Of a DNA stretch of 64,000 nucleotides, positions 22,755 to 33,794 are shown in pieces. Below the pieces are notes generated by a model. The model was given only the letters and a program-made list of their open reading frames with translations. It was not told where the DNA came from and did no database searches. Location of the stretch: the NCBI RefSeq assembly GCF_029784155.1, contig NC_073691.1, forward strand, positions 28,625,976-28,689,975, given 5' to 3'. The number at the start of each line of letters is the position of its first letter. Positions within the stretch are counted from its first letter, which is position 1. Both the position numbers and the translations under genes were made by a program. Origin of the DNA: Uranotaenia lowii. Its lineage: Eukaryota > Arthropoda > Insecta > Diptera > Culicidae.

Positions 22755-22908
22755 AGGCACTTAAATGCTAACAATGTCTTATAAACTGTTTAAAATCGTC
22801 AAGTTTTGCCTAGCTTGCTCGCTTTTTCGCCAACTGGCTGACTGACTGCGTGCACGCTTTTAGCGAACTACCCGATGACGGTTTAATCCATTCACACATC
22901 ACTCTCCT
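22755..22908 (-). repeat. LTR-like module, copy 1
   Basis: The stretch from CTTGCTCGCTTTTTCGCC to GGTTTAATCCATTCACACA matches with divergence two other stretches, at 25818-25912 and 27795-27905. Read on the minus strand it starts TGTGTGAATGGATTAAA and follows a purine-rich stretch (GATAGGAGAGTG), as a 3' LTR would. The lower boundary is uncertain. Confidence 0.4.
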
Positions 22909-24049
22909 ATCTCAGACGAAATATCATTTATATAATTACAAAGAAAACTGTTATTAAATCGTTTCTTTTAATCAAATTTTCAAGAAAAAATGACATGGAA
23001 TTGTCATAGCACAAAAAAAGTTCGTTTTCCATAGTGAAAACCTAGGTCAGGCAATTTTGCTGCAGCATTTTCTCAGCATTATTTACTTCTCGACAGACAA
23101 ATGAGCACTTTTAGAAAAGATTTGTCATCGTTTATGATAAAATTTTTTGCCGGAACCAAACAATATCAACAAAGCTGTTGTTTCATAGATGAGGCTTGCT
23201 CAGTTTGGTGAAAACTGGCTTTAGACACAATAATTATGTGGAATATCGATTCAAGATTTTACTACTATACTAGTTTGTTTTTTTGTTCAAGAACACTCGT
23301 CTACTTGGTTTCTTCATGAATCCATTTTCTTTTTCGAAGAAATGCCAATCATTGGTAAACATCTTAAATATACTTCATACAACGTGTAACCACGCATTAT
23401 AAAATTGCAGCAAGCATAAGAAACATCAGGATTTTTGGGTCAACTTTCTTATTCAAAGATTGTACAATTCGGTCCAAATTTATCCACTTACATAATGTTT
23501 ACGATATGCATTGGGTATAGACCTTTTTCCAGTGCTTTTTCCTCTCTGGTTGGTTTCACTTTTGTCTTTATTCGAACCCATGAACAGAAAACAACACTTG
23601 GTCAGTTATTCTGATCTTTACTGGAATTATCAGATATAATCGTTCTCTCATATCTATCTTTCATCTAACTCGCTGTACAATTTGAAGTTGTATTCTCTAC
23701 TCACCTTGAAACTTATTTTTAATCTCAAACTTTTCACATATCCTGCTTGGTTCAAATTGGTGAAATGTTGGGCTATCCTCTCGGTGTGCCTTTTTCTCGT
23801 TTTCCTATTAGTTTCTTGACTTTCATCACTGTTTATCCTCATCTCAAACTGTTTTCGCAACTTGTTTGACTATTTATGTTTATAATTTATTCATACTCAA
23901 ACTTTCCGCTCGACAAACACTATTTTTAATTGAAATTTCAAACTGTTAGTTTAGGTTTCCCTGAACACGCCTGATTGTTCGCTATTTTCTCAAGGTGTAT
24001 CATACACCCGGTTGATTAATTATTTATTTTATCAGATACTAAAGCTGTC
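22909..24049. other. AT-rich interior between LTR-like module 1 and the 256-bp array
   Basis: No gene. From about 23640 onward the words GCTGTCC..TC, AACTCGC and TTCAA appear irregularly, a decayed outer edge of the tandem array that follows. Confidence 0.4.
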
Positions 24050-25400
24050 CCCTTAATAATTTTTTTTAGTTTAAAGCTGTCCTCTCAATTCGCTTCAAAG
24101 TTATGGTTGAATCTTCGTTCAAGCTATCCTCTTATTCAGCTTCATTTTCAATTTGATTGGATACTTTAGCTTGACCCACTTTTTTTTCTTATTTTAAACT
24201 GTCTTCTTGGTTCGCTTTGAATTTATATCTTATCCCAAGCTTTCCTCTTAACACGCTCAATTATCAATTTGATAACTCGCTTGAATTTTCTATCGATATG
24301 TTCAGGCTGTCCTCTCAACTCGCCTTTCAATTTTAAGCTGTTTACTCAACTAGCCTTTTCAATTTCAGGCTGTCCTCTCAATTCACTTGAAAATTCTTTG
24401 GATACTTTCAGACTGTCCTCTCAACTCACCTTTTCAATTTCAAGCTGTCCTCTAAATTCGATTGAAATCTTTATCGATATGTTCAGGATGTCCTCTGAAC
24501 TCGCCTTTTCAATTTCAAGTTGTAATCTCAATCCACTTGAAATTTCAATCGATATGTTCAGGCTGTCCTCTGAACTCGCCTTTCAATTTCAAGCTGTCTT
24601 CTCAACTAGCCTTTTCAATTTCAGGCTGTCCTCTCAATTCGCTTGAAAATTCTTTGGATACTTTCAGACTGTCCTCTCAACTCACCTTTTCAATTTCAAG
24701 CTGTCCTCTAAATTCGATTGAAATCTTTATCGATATGTTCAGGATGTCCTCTGAACTCGCCTTTTCAATTTCAAGTTGTAATCTCAATCCACTTGAAATT
24801 TCTATCGATATGCTCAGGCTGTCCTCTCAACTCGCCTTTCAATTTCAAGCTGTCTACTCAACTGCGCTTTTCAATTTCAGGCTGTCCTCTCAACCCGCTT
24901 GAAATTGATATGGATATTTTCAGACTGTCCTCTCAACTCACCTTTTCAATTTCAAGCTGTCCTCTAAAGTCTCTTGAAATCTTTATCGATATGTTCAGAA
25001 TGTCCTCTGAACTCGCCTTTTCAATTTCAAGTTTTAATCTCAATCCACTTGAAATTTCAATCGATATGTTCAGGCTGTCCTCTGAACTCGCCTTTCAATT
25101 TCAAGCTGTCTTCTCAACTAGCCTTTTCAATTTCAGGCTGTCCTCTCAATTCGCTTGAAAATTCTTTGGATACTTTCAGACTGTCCTCTCAACTCACCTT
25201 TTCAATTTCAAGCTGTCCTCTAAATTCGCTTGAAATCTTTATCGATATATTCAGGATGTCCTCTGAACTCGCCTTTTCAATTTCAAGTTGTAATCTCAAT
25301 TCACTTGAAATTTTTATCGATATGTTCAGGCTGTCCTCTCAACTCGCCTTTCAATTTCAAGTTGTCCTCTCAACCCGCTTGAAATTGTTAACATGGTCCA
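24050..25400. repeat. Tandem array, 256-bp period with ~32-42-bp subunits
   Basis: The subunit core GCTGTCCTCTCAACTCGCC alternates with TTCAATTTCAAG and CTTGAAAT..ATCGATATG. The marker TTCAGGATG/TTCAGAATG falls at 24481, 24737, 24993 and 25249, a strict 256-bp higher-order period over four copies. The flanks (24050-24270) are irregular older units. Plus-strand frames of 125-157 codons here simply reflect the repeat. Degenerate relatives lie at 28860-29360 and 30215-30310. Confidence 0.9.
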
Positions 25401-25734
25401 ACTGTCCTTACGATTCACTCAACATTTCAGTTCTATTACTTCTTTAACGAATCTTGAATCAAGCTGAAGAAATTTAATTCCCTCAATTCCAGTTTCGGTA
25501 GCATTTCAAATAATGCTCATTTGCTTTTATCATCAATTCGAGCAATTAACATGTTACATAATTTACTCATTCTTTCACAACTTTTTTGTACTGGGTTATT
25601 AATAAACTGCTTGATTTTTAAGCAAGTATGATCAAAATTATTTCAGCGTGAATCGTTTGTCGCATTTGTTTACCTTTTTTGGTTCATTTTTTTTTTTAAT
25701 AATTTTTCGTTTTTTTAAGGTCTACGGGAAATTA

Positions 25735-25750
25735 CCTGCCACGGTCGCCA
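25735..25750 (-). promoter_or_regulatory. Primer-binding-site-like sequence on the minus strand
   Basis: The minus strand reads TGGCGACCGTGGCAGG, close to the TGGCGACCGTGACAGG-type (arginine tRNA) sites of mdg1/412-like Ty3/gypsy elements. It lies directly inside LTR-like module 2, as expected for a minus-strand 5' LTR. Confidence 0.45.
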
Positions 25751-25907
25751 AATAAACAGACCTGTCTGGAGCTCCTAAGTTCGGAAGCACCCGGATCAAG
25801 GGCTTTCAGAGAACACGGCTGACTTGTTCGCTTTCTTGCCGACTGACTGCCTAACTGCGCGAACGCTTAGGGCAAATGACCCGATGTCGATTTAATCAAT
25901 TCACACA
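25751..25907 (-). repeat. LTR-like module, copy 2 (possible 5' LTR of a minus-strand element)
   Basis: It shares the CTTGTTCGCTTTCTTGCC to TTTAATCAATTCACACA module with copies 1 and 3. On the minus strand it begins TGTGTGAATTGATTAAA and ends against the primer-binding site. With module 1 as the other LTR, the pair would bracket the 256-bp array as the interior of a non-coding LTR element. Confidence 0.4.
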
Positions 25908-27730
25908 CAATCGACACCGAAATTGCGTGCTAAGTATTTACTTTAATTTGGTTATAAATTTAAAAACTTTTCAACTTTGGCCAATAGCAAATGAATCCTA
26001 ATTTTTAAATATACAAATAGGTCTTTCCGAAGAATTCAAGCACAATTGAACTCCTTCACTCTCCATGGCTCGAAATTGGATTGCGTAAAGTTGTTTATTT
26101 CGCAACACTGCTCCGCTGCCATCGAAAAGACAATACAGTAGTTTCCAATTTTGGGATCGGGACGTCTCTCCCAAGTGGCGTTGGCGATGGCAAATGCGGT
26201 CGTGTAACTGCTGATGCTGATAATTACGTGTCGCGCCCAGGAGGGCAATGCCAGATCATTAAATCCACGAAGATAGATACGGCATTGGAGAACGACTCAA
26301 TTGATTCGCTAGTCTGGCGGAATCATTTGGTCGGACTTAATTTTGAAATCCAAAAACCTAACATCCTAAAATATTTCAAGAATTTTTCAAAAGTTTGGAA
26401 TGTGATGAAAACGTTTCTTAATAAAATTCTACTGGCTCATTTTTACAATCTTTCTTTTCTTCCAACTTTCTGTCCGTAAAAAACATTTACAATCTAGAAA
26501 TATTACTATAAAAAGGTCATCACCTTCACCGATTAGACCGATAAACTAATTAAAGTCCTAAATATTTTCAAAAGGTTTTGTCTTTTGAACGGAGTCATAA
26601 TTTCAACTTCCAATATCGTATATTCAATATCATTTATCTTTATTTTCTTCCGGTTCGTATGTCCAGAAACCCCAAAAACCGATCCGATCCGATAGAGACA
26701 AACATCGCTACCGAACCGGAAAAAGTCTGAACCGTAACACTTGAATGTCCAAAACAACTTCTCAACCTTTCAAAATGATTGTTGTTCTTGGCACCAGAAG
26801 AATTTCTTCTCTGAAAAAACGAAAAAAAAAGCCAATCCCAAAAGCCATGTCCCACATTGTGTCACCGATGCCGATGATGATAACACTCACTGATTAGAGT
26901 CTGGAGATATGCCACCAGAAGCTTCTTCGATTTCCGATGGACCACAACCCTAGAGCAACACTTTATTACCCATGACTCCTTTCCCCTTCCCCCCTCAAGT
27001 AAGATTGTACCTTGTAGCTTTTCCGAGTCATTCCAAGGATAAATGTCCGGATCAGCTTCCGGAAAACAACACTTGGTCCCCTAATGGTCATGTTCCGCCG
27101 ATGCTCTGGTGGTTTAGGAGGTTCCCCTTTCGAAATTTCTTTTCGACTGTATGTCTAATTTTGCTTCCCCTTTCCCCTTTGATTTGGATTCGGTCCACTG
27201 AGTTTCTCCATTTGACCGGAGCCGATTTCTTTTGGTTGCTTTCGATTGCCGGATCATCAAAGGGGCTCGATTGGCTTCAATCGGAGGGAGGTGGAAACCA
27301 GAGGAAGTTTATTTTATTTTTATGATTCCGAACAAGGACATTTTCTTCTCCACATTGGTGTCCAGATCAGAGATCTCGGTCCGTTTAGATCTCAAGAGAC
27401 CTGGACATCGATAATGGCCAATTTAGTTTTATTTATTGGAATTAGGGGGTTCGACTTCGAAGGACCAGCTATGTTTTCGGCTTGGGGAGAAAAGAAAATT
27501 TAAGTCCTTCAATCTTGCAATGGACAAAAGAGAATTGTCCGGATGATAAAAGTTGTGGAATGTTCTTTTGTTGTCAAACGCTCGAAAGGTACGATGGGGT
27601 GTTTAACAATGATTAGGCTTGGATAAATAATACATCAGGAATTTATTTTAAATAGATTTTCATCATCGCTAAAAAATACATGTGAATCATACACAAAATT
27701 TCAAATTAAAACTATATGCATATAGAATAG
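25908..27730. other. Unique stretch, no gene recognised
   Basis: Sections 26040-26340 and 26840-27500 are GC-richer, with frames up to 132 codons on the plus strand (26081-26479), none with a recognisable motif. Could be host sequence between retroelement relics. Confidence 0.35.
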
Positions 27731-27784
27731 ACTGGCCCGGTCTTCCGTAGCGGTTACCGAGGTCCACTTGACTGCACCCAGCTG

Positions 27785-27905
27785 GGGAAACTACGCGACT
27801 TGCTACTTGGCTCGCTCTTCCGATCACACTCGCTCACTGACTGCCTGGCTCACATACACGCTCGTATCTGATAACCAAGTGTCGGTTTAATCCATATGAT
27901 TATTT
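27785..27905 (-). repeat. LTR-like module, copy 3
   Basis: CTTGCTACTTGGCTCGCTC to GTCGGTTTAATCCATATG aligns with modules 1 and 2, including the GACTGACTGC and ACGCT blocks, but is more diverged. Degenerate 256-bp-array words lie to its right (28860-30310), consistent with a second, older copy of the same element. Confidence 0.35.
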
Positions 27906-28859
27906 AAACTTTTTTAAGTCTTGAAGAGACACATTCCACGCGCTTGTACCGCTCAAAAGTGATTTTTATCCGTTTGGTGGTGACCTCAATAGGGACCAGA
28001 ACCGGGATTCCACAAAGTGTTCAGTTTTTTTCTGAAAAGTAAAAAATGCTTCAGCGAATTTCTATTTGCTTGACCTGGGGCAGAACGAGTCTCAAAAACG
28101 GACCTATTACTGTCAAAAGAAAGCTTGTCAGATATAAGCCGTCCGATTTTTGTTCGGATTTTGTTCGTTTTTCCGGACCAATTCTCCGCTGCCAAAAAGT
28201 AATGTCGAATTATTATTATTATTTCTTTATAATGTTCTTGCAAAGTAAGTTTACTATCTTTTTTATTGTTATATGATTTTAATCGCCGTAATTTGTATGA
28301 TTATAATTTTAATGGCATGTGCGGCGGAATGAAAACTAGAGAGAATTTATTTTATAGAATTTGAAAGAAAGGTGGATAGACAGGCATTAGTGCGCCAATA
28401 GGAGAAAGCTCGATAAGTGTTGAAATTTTAGGCTAGAGGGCATGTTGATGAAAAGCTCCCATGAATTGCTCCCGCCTTTGCTCTGCATTAGCTAACTATA
28501 CATGAGAAACCCAAGAAGACACTTGGCCAAAAAGTTAGAACGCGGAATAGATAAAATTTGAAATGCGAAAAAATCGACAAGTAGCAACTATTCGCAGCGA
28601 ATCTGAAAAGATGGCAACGTCGATAGAACTGTTCTCGCATAAGGAAAGCTCAGTAGGCCCATGGGTTGCTACGTTTTTGCTCGTTTGAAGTGTGCGTAAA
28701 AACACGCTCTCAAACCATTGGGCTCGCTATACATGGGAATTCTCTTTCTGGGTTTCTCATGTTTTCATTTTAACAGACATTCATAATTCGTTTTCCAAAT
28801 TCAAGTAATTCTATCAAGTTCCCAGGCTATTTTAACAATTCGCACGACTTGAATTCGTC
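27906..28859. other. Unique AT-rich stretch
   Basis: An inverted CATGAGAAACCCA pair occurs at about 28501 and 28756, but no duplication flanks it. No gene seen. Confidence 0.35.
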
Positions 28860-29360
28860 ATAGTGCTCCAGCTATCTTTTTTTTTCTAGCTGTCCTCTGG
28901 ACTGGAATTCAAACATTGTCCTATCTGAGTAATTCTCTCGAATTGCCTCATTGTTAGCATTCATCCCAAACTTTCTTCTAAAATGGCTTTGTTTTAACTT
29001 TTATGTGATACCGAGCAGTTTCAAATTGTCTTCCTGATTCGCTTGCAATTAGTATCATCTGTATCGTTAAGCTGTATTCCCAAACTTGATCATTTTAAAT
29101 AATTTGTTAAAGCTGTTCTTAGACTTGCATAATCATATATTCCTATCTAAAGCTTACTTTTCAATCTGCTTTATTAAGAATTTGTGTAGATTCCGAAACT
29201 ATCCGCACAATATGCTTTCAGATTTCAAGTTGATATCTAAGCTCACTCGAAAAAAGAACAATCTGTTCGAGCTGTTCTCTCGACACACTCCGTAAGTTTT
29301 TTCTTATCTCAGACTGTCATTTCAACACGATCAGGCTGCCTTTTCAACTCGCCTTTCAAC
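28860..29360. repeat. Decayed relatives of the 256-bp array
   Basis: Recurring but irregular words AGCTGTCCTCT, AAGCTGT, CTCGACACACTC and CTTTTCAACTCGCC match the core of the 24050-25400 array without a clean period. Confidence 0.6.
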
Positions 29361-30214
29361 ACGCTTGTAGTTTCAATCAATAGTTTAAAAAAACTCAACA
29401 TGCTCTCACGTTTTCCCAAAACTCATTTTATGCTTGTTTCATTATGTTGAAACTTTTGTAGCGTTATAATTAAGTATTGGTGCTTGTTCAATTTTTAACG
29501 TTTAGTGATTGGGTTAATTCGAGCCAAAATTCTGTGTTTAGAACTAAGAGTGTGGAATGTCAGACAGCGTACAAACAGGAAAGTAAACAAAAACAAAACA
29601 ACATCGTGACCAGAAAAGGCGCAAAATTGTAAGCTCGTTTTGGCTCCATTTTCGTGCCTTCCGTTCAACCGGACCACTCCGTTTCAGCTGATTGCAGGTG
29701 AACGGTTAAAAGTCGGTTAACACGAATCGGACCGTTATTCTCCCAGGCAACGGTAGAGTTGAAGGCGAGAATATCCTGTAACGACGGGTCATGGCCAAAT
29801 CGAACAAAGCGGTAAGTAGAACCAGCTTGCCGATACCGACGGCTCCATTGGATGAGTGAAGAATTTGCGCTTCAGAAATTCTTGAGAAACAACGAACCAA
29901 CGTTTGTTTTTATATAGGCCGGTTGTTTGGGATCTGGAATCGTTTTCTTACGAGCCGATCAGCCGTTGCATGACCAAGCCGAAACAAATACAGCCGGAAG
30001 CAGACGACGGAGGTGCTCCAGGTCATTGCACCCGTGGAGCAGTGCAGCCAAGAAGGGCTACCAGATTCTGTGATACCTCAGGAAACCGAGCTATGATACG
30101 AATGTTTGTGCTTTTCGGATGTTGTCTTTGTAAATTATGGTAGACATTATGTCAAGCTAGCTTAGGTTTTTGATGTGTCGTAAGAGTAAATTGTGATTAT
30201 TGCTGCAGATGTTT
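29361..30214. other. Unique stretch with one short start-to-donor exon candidate
   Basis: ATG at 29791 encodes MAKSNKA and runs into GTAAGT at 29812. Section 29900-30140 is GC-richer. Neither is linked to a known gene. Confidence 0.2.
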
Positions 30215-30310
30215 TTTTAAATATTCAAGCTGTCCTCTCAATACGCTTCATCTTTATTATCAATACGGTTAGGCTGTCCTCTCTACTTGTCTTTCAATTT
30301 CAAGCTGTTC
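30215..30310. repeat. Isolated units of the 256-bp array family
   Basis: TTCAAGCTGTCCTCTCAA, GTTAGGCTGTCCTCTC and TTTCAATTTCAAGCTG are clear matches to the subunits at 24050-25400. Confidence 0.65.
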
Positions 30311-31945
30311 CATCAACTCGATGAATTTTGTGTATCAATAAGTTTTAAGGGTTTATGAAGAGTATTCAAATCAATTTTTACTGACAAGCTTATAGAAAAA
30401 TAACTTCGAACATGAGTGATATGCATCAGAAATTTTCTACCCACATAAACCAATAGCAACAGTAAAGCGTATCGCGAAATTTTAGTTGCCGGTGGCCAAA
30501 ATCTTTGGCGCGGTGGTCCTTTTTTGGTGGTCAAGTTTGGCGCATTTTAGTTCTATTGCACTCTAGCTAGTCTATCGGGTTGTTGAAGTTGACCGGTTTC
30601 TCGCTCCGATACCGCAGTATGTTGGCGGTGTTTTACGCACTACGGTCGGTTTGAGTTTGGCCCTCGTCCTGTCTGTACATTAGTTTTGGGAGCACGACAA
30701 AAAAAAGATGAACGGAAACGCTTCTGGTTCCGGTAGTTCCATTTGGTGCTTTAGATCCCGGAACCAATCTTGCGGAATGTGCGTTGATTTTCCAAAGGTA
30801 TGCACTGTAAAAAAAATGATACTCAAAAATTTCCAAACCGTTAATGATCAAAACTTTCAATTTCAATCAAAATCATTAATTTAATATAAATAAATTGAAT
30901 TTGAATAATTATTTCAAAAACAAACTTTTGGGAAGATTTTTCAAGTCATTTAGGAAAACATGAAGCTAATTCATGATAACTTTTTTTTTTAAATTTAACA
31001 TTAACGTTTGATTTGTTGCCTTTTTCATGGTGAATCTCGATAACCAGAATTCCTCGTTAGCAGCCTGGCCACGTATTGACGTGGTGCGTACGTATGTTTT
31101 CCTGGGGCGTATTTGCATAGATACATAGGCATACGTTTGAGCGGCTCGCGAGCCGGTTCAATCGTTTTCCGAACTGATCACTCGACCTCAAACCCCCGGG
31201 TCTTCCTGTACACCTCTTCCTTATTCCAGAAGTTCCACAGTTTCCCGTTCAAAGGCCGGAGGCCACAGGAACCGGCCAACCGGGAAACAGTTCGCTTCGG
31301 CTGCTGCATTTGGGTGTGTGTAAACATTTCGGTAAGTTTAGATTTTAGTCGATGTGGTTTCATTAGTTTTTCGGAATCAAGGAGAAGGGGGAGGAGATAG
31401 ACGTACGCACGTACACGCACGCACCATCACACATACAAAGCCATACCTACTTATACTTCTGAGTGGAAAAACGGGGGTCTATATTCGCGATTGGTGCGGA
31501 GAAAAAGTTGCGGTGCGTTTGACTCCCTAGTCGGCTTCTAACTAGGAGGATGCTGCCTAATTGCAGGCGCTCACTTCATAAGGATTACAGTTCAGACCAA
31601 ATTTAAGACGTGGCAAGTTTTTTTTATGTTTTTTTTTAATTAAAATATTTAAATTCCACTAATTGCCTTGGTCAGTAGAAGTGAGGAACTGCATTTGGAC
31701 CATATTAATTACACTAGTTTACAGCATTTTTGAACTTAGTAAACTGAAGGTCATTTTTAATGTAAAATCGGGCGCTGAATCCGAAAATGAAATTAAAAAA
31801 ACTCAGTAGAACCGAGTTACAGTCTTCGAGTGAAATATTTGTTTCAACTAAGGTTTAAGAAAAGCAACCATTAAAAACAATAGGCTAGTGATGAAAATAG
31901 TTATTGATGAAAAACCAGTATTTTTCGTTCCTCCCGGGCAAAATA
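30311..31945. other. Unique stretch up to the second gap
   Basis: GC-richer sections occur at 30480-30780 and 31060-31420. The second contains a GTAAGT at 31332 after an open stretch, a possible donor. No protein or RNA family recognised. Confidence 0.3.
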
Positions 31946-32445
31946 NNNNNNNNNNNNNNNNNNNNNNNNNNNNNNNNNNNNNNNNNNNNNNNNNNNNNNN
32001 NNNNNNNNNNNNNNNNNNNNNNNNNNNNNNNNNNNNNNNNNNNNNNNNNNNNNNNNNNNNNNNNNNNNNNNNNNNNNNNNNNNNNNNNNNNNNNNNNNNN
32101 NNNNNNNNNNNNNNNNNNNNNNNNNNNNNNNNNNNNNNNNNNNNNNNNNNNNNNNNNNNNNNNNNNNNNNNNNNNNNNNNNNNNNNNNNNNNNNNNNNNN
32201 NNNNNNNNNNNNNNNNNNNNNNNNNNNNNNNNNNNNNNNNNNNNNNNNNNNNNNNNNNNNNNNNNNNNNNNNNNNNNNNNNNNNNNNNNNNNNNNNNNNN
32301 NNNNNNNNNNNNNNNNNNNNNNNNNNNNNNNNNNNNNNNNNNNNNNNNNNNNNNNNNNNNNNNNNNNNNNNNNNNNNNNNNNNNNNNNNNNNNNNNNNNN
32401 NNNNNNNNNNNNNNNNNNNNNNNNNNNNNNNNNNNNNNNNNNNNN
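31946..32445. other. Assembly gap (500 N)
   Basis: Exactly 500 N. It cuts through a SINE whose head begins at 32510, so the missing piece includes the body of that SINE. Confidence 0.99.
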
Positions 32446-32510
32446 GCTCGAACTCACGGACAACGGCTCAGGAGACAACAGACTTGCCAACCGAGCAATA
32501 TCCCAAGCCC
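32446..32510 (-). mobile_element. SINE family A, tRNA-like head only (cut by gap)
   Basis: On the minus strand GGGCTTGGGATATTGCTCGG to GAGTTCGAGC matches the tRNA-derived head of the intact copies at 33592 and 54898, with several substitutions. The remainder is lost in the gap. It lies next to the end fragment of the CCGGGCAA element. Confidence 0.8.
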
Positions 32511-32526
32511 TAAAGATAAAAGAATT

Positions 32527-32657
32527 GAAAAAAATATTTTTTTTTTATCAAAATTCAAAAATTGAAATCCGGGCAACAAGGCCGGCTGGACTGTTCTAAA
32601 ATTTTGTATCAAATATCCGAGCAAACCCGGATAAAACCGGGCAATTTGACAACCTTA
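32527..32657 (-). mobile_element. End fragment of the CCGGGCAA-type DNA element
   Basis: Read on the minus strand from 32657: TAAGGTTGTCAAATTGCCC, then CCGGG and TTGC words and ATATTTGATACAAAATTT. This aligns with 9894-9990 (TAAGCTTGCCAGATTGCCC...ATATTTGATGCAAAATTT). The other end is not visible, probably lost in or beyond the gap. Confidence 0.75.
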
Positions 32658-33094
32658 GTTTAATTGAAACATTAGCATACCAGGTTTTAAATTTGTTTTC
32701 TATCGGTTTGGACGGACATTGTGAGCCAATTTTTGGAAAAGACATGTCTGACTTGGTTGTCTGAAAATCGTAGAATTTAGTCCAGATATGGACCGAACTT
32801 ATAGCAGAGTACAACGCCTTTTCTTTGGTTTATGAAACATATTTTTTTTCCGAAAATTGTCCGGAAATTAACTGGATTTTAAATTGATATTTTTCCGTTT
32901 TCGGAGATGTCCAGGATCAAATCTGGAACGCATTTTAAACCAGCACTTTTCTTTTTGATTGGTGGTAAGTTATATAGTTTTTATTATGGTTAGTTTATTT
33001 TGATCTACCACTGACATAAACAAGGTGAATATAACGTTTTCATTATTATGTTTATAACGGATTGGTTTTCAATGCAACTCAGAGATTGGTGATG
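32658..33094. other. Non-coding AT-rich stretch
   Basis: Nothing recognisable. Confidence 0.5.
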
Positions 33095-33210
33095 ACTCAA
33101 ACATTCAGCCAGCGAAATTTTTTGTGGAAAAATGCTTCCAACAGTGTAGCTTGAAATTTCAAGGTATAGACTAGAAGAAAATTATTGTTAAAAGACATGC
33201 AAAAGCAATG
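33095..33210 (-). mobile_element. SINE family B body, diverged copy
   Basis: AACATTCAGCCAGCGAAAT and the following TTTTTTGTGG...CTTGAAATTTCAAGG...AGACTAGA match the family B body at 36262-36343 at the word level, then fade out. No tRNA-like head is present. Confidence 0.6.
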
Positions 33211-33591
33211 CCAATTTAAAATTACCAAATATTTGTCACTTGTTTATGATCATTGATTCCGTGTTTTTGTAACATCCGAAATGGACATTTATCTTGTAGC
33301 TTTACCTGACCAAAAATTACTCGTTGTTTTGAAGATACATGATTCTTAATAGAAGATTTTGATTTGAATAAGTTTGCAGATTTTCTAGGTATAATATTCC
33401 CAAAAATTAATGATAGATTTTAATCAGTTATTAAAGATTAAAGTTTTAATCTCTTATTTAAGTTTGAGAAAAGGTACCTAACAAAAATGTTAAATATTTT
33501 TCAAGATAAGCTTTTATCAAACTATGGTGTGATTTTTTGTTTCCCTTCCTTAAAATGGAAATTTCCAAAACAGAGAAAATTCTGTTTTATT

Positions 33592-33782
33592 TTTTTTTTG
33601 TTTCGATTATAGTCGTTTTACCATCTTTATGGCATTCGCGACTTTATCAACGTTGCAGTTGGCGGATCGTTATTGAAAAACTTATCCGGTACAACTGTGT
33701 TCGATGTTTACTCTCGGGCTCGAACTCACGGACATCGGCTCAGGAGACAACAGACTTGCCAACTGAGCTATATCACAAGCCC
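33592..33782 (-). mobile_element. SINE family A, intact, 12-bp target duplication
   Basis: Minus-strand element with a tRNA-derived head: box A TAGCTCAGTTGG and box B AGTTCGAGCCC, both near-consensus pol III elements. A ~110-bp body follows (GTTGTACCGGATA, CAACTGCAACGTTG, GGTAAAACGACTATAATCG), ending in an A-rich tail. ATTCTGTTTTAT lies on both sides (33580-33591 and 33783-33794). An exact duplication and intact promoter boxes indicate a recent insertion. Mobilisation would depend on a partner LINE, which the sequence does not identify. Confidence 0.93.
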
Positions 33783-33794
33783 ATTCTGTTTTAT

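Noticed and set aside
24050..25400. CRISPR-like array
   Set aside because: Repeats are contiguous with related subunits and no unique spacers; the genome is eukaryotic.
25754..25835. 5S rRNA-like sequence
   Set aside because: CTCCTAAGTTCGGAAGCACCCGG looked suggestive but lacks the 5S internal promoter and order; better explained as part of an LTR-like module.
28501..28768. MITE bounded by CATGAGAAACCCA inverted repeats
   Set aside because: Inverted ends of 13 bp are present but no flanking duplication is seen, and internal structure is unconvincing.
33716..33782. Functional tRNA gene on the minus strand
   Set aside because: A and B boxes are good, but the same head plus body with target duplications occurs at another locus, which identifies a SINE.
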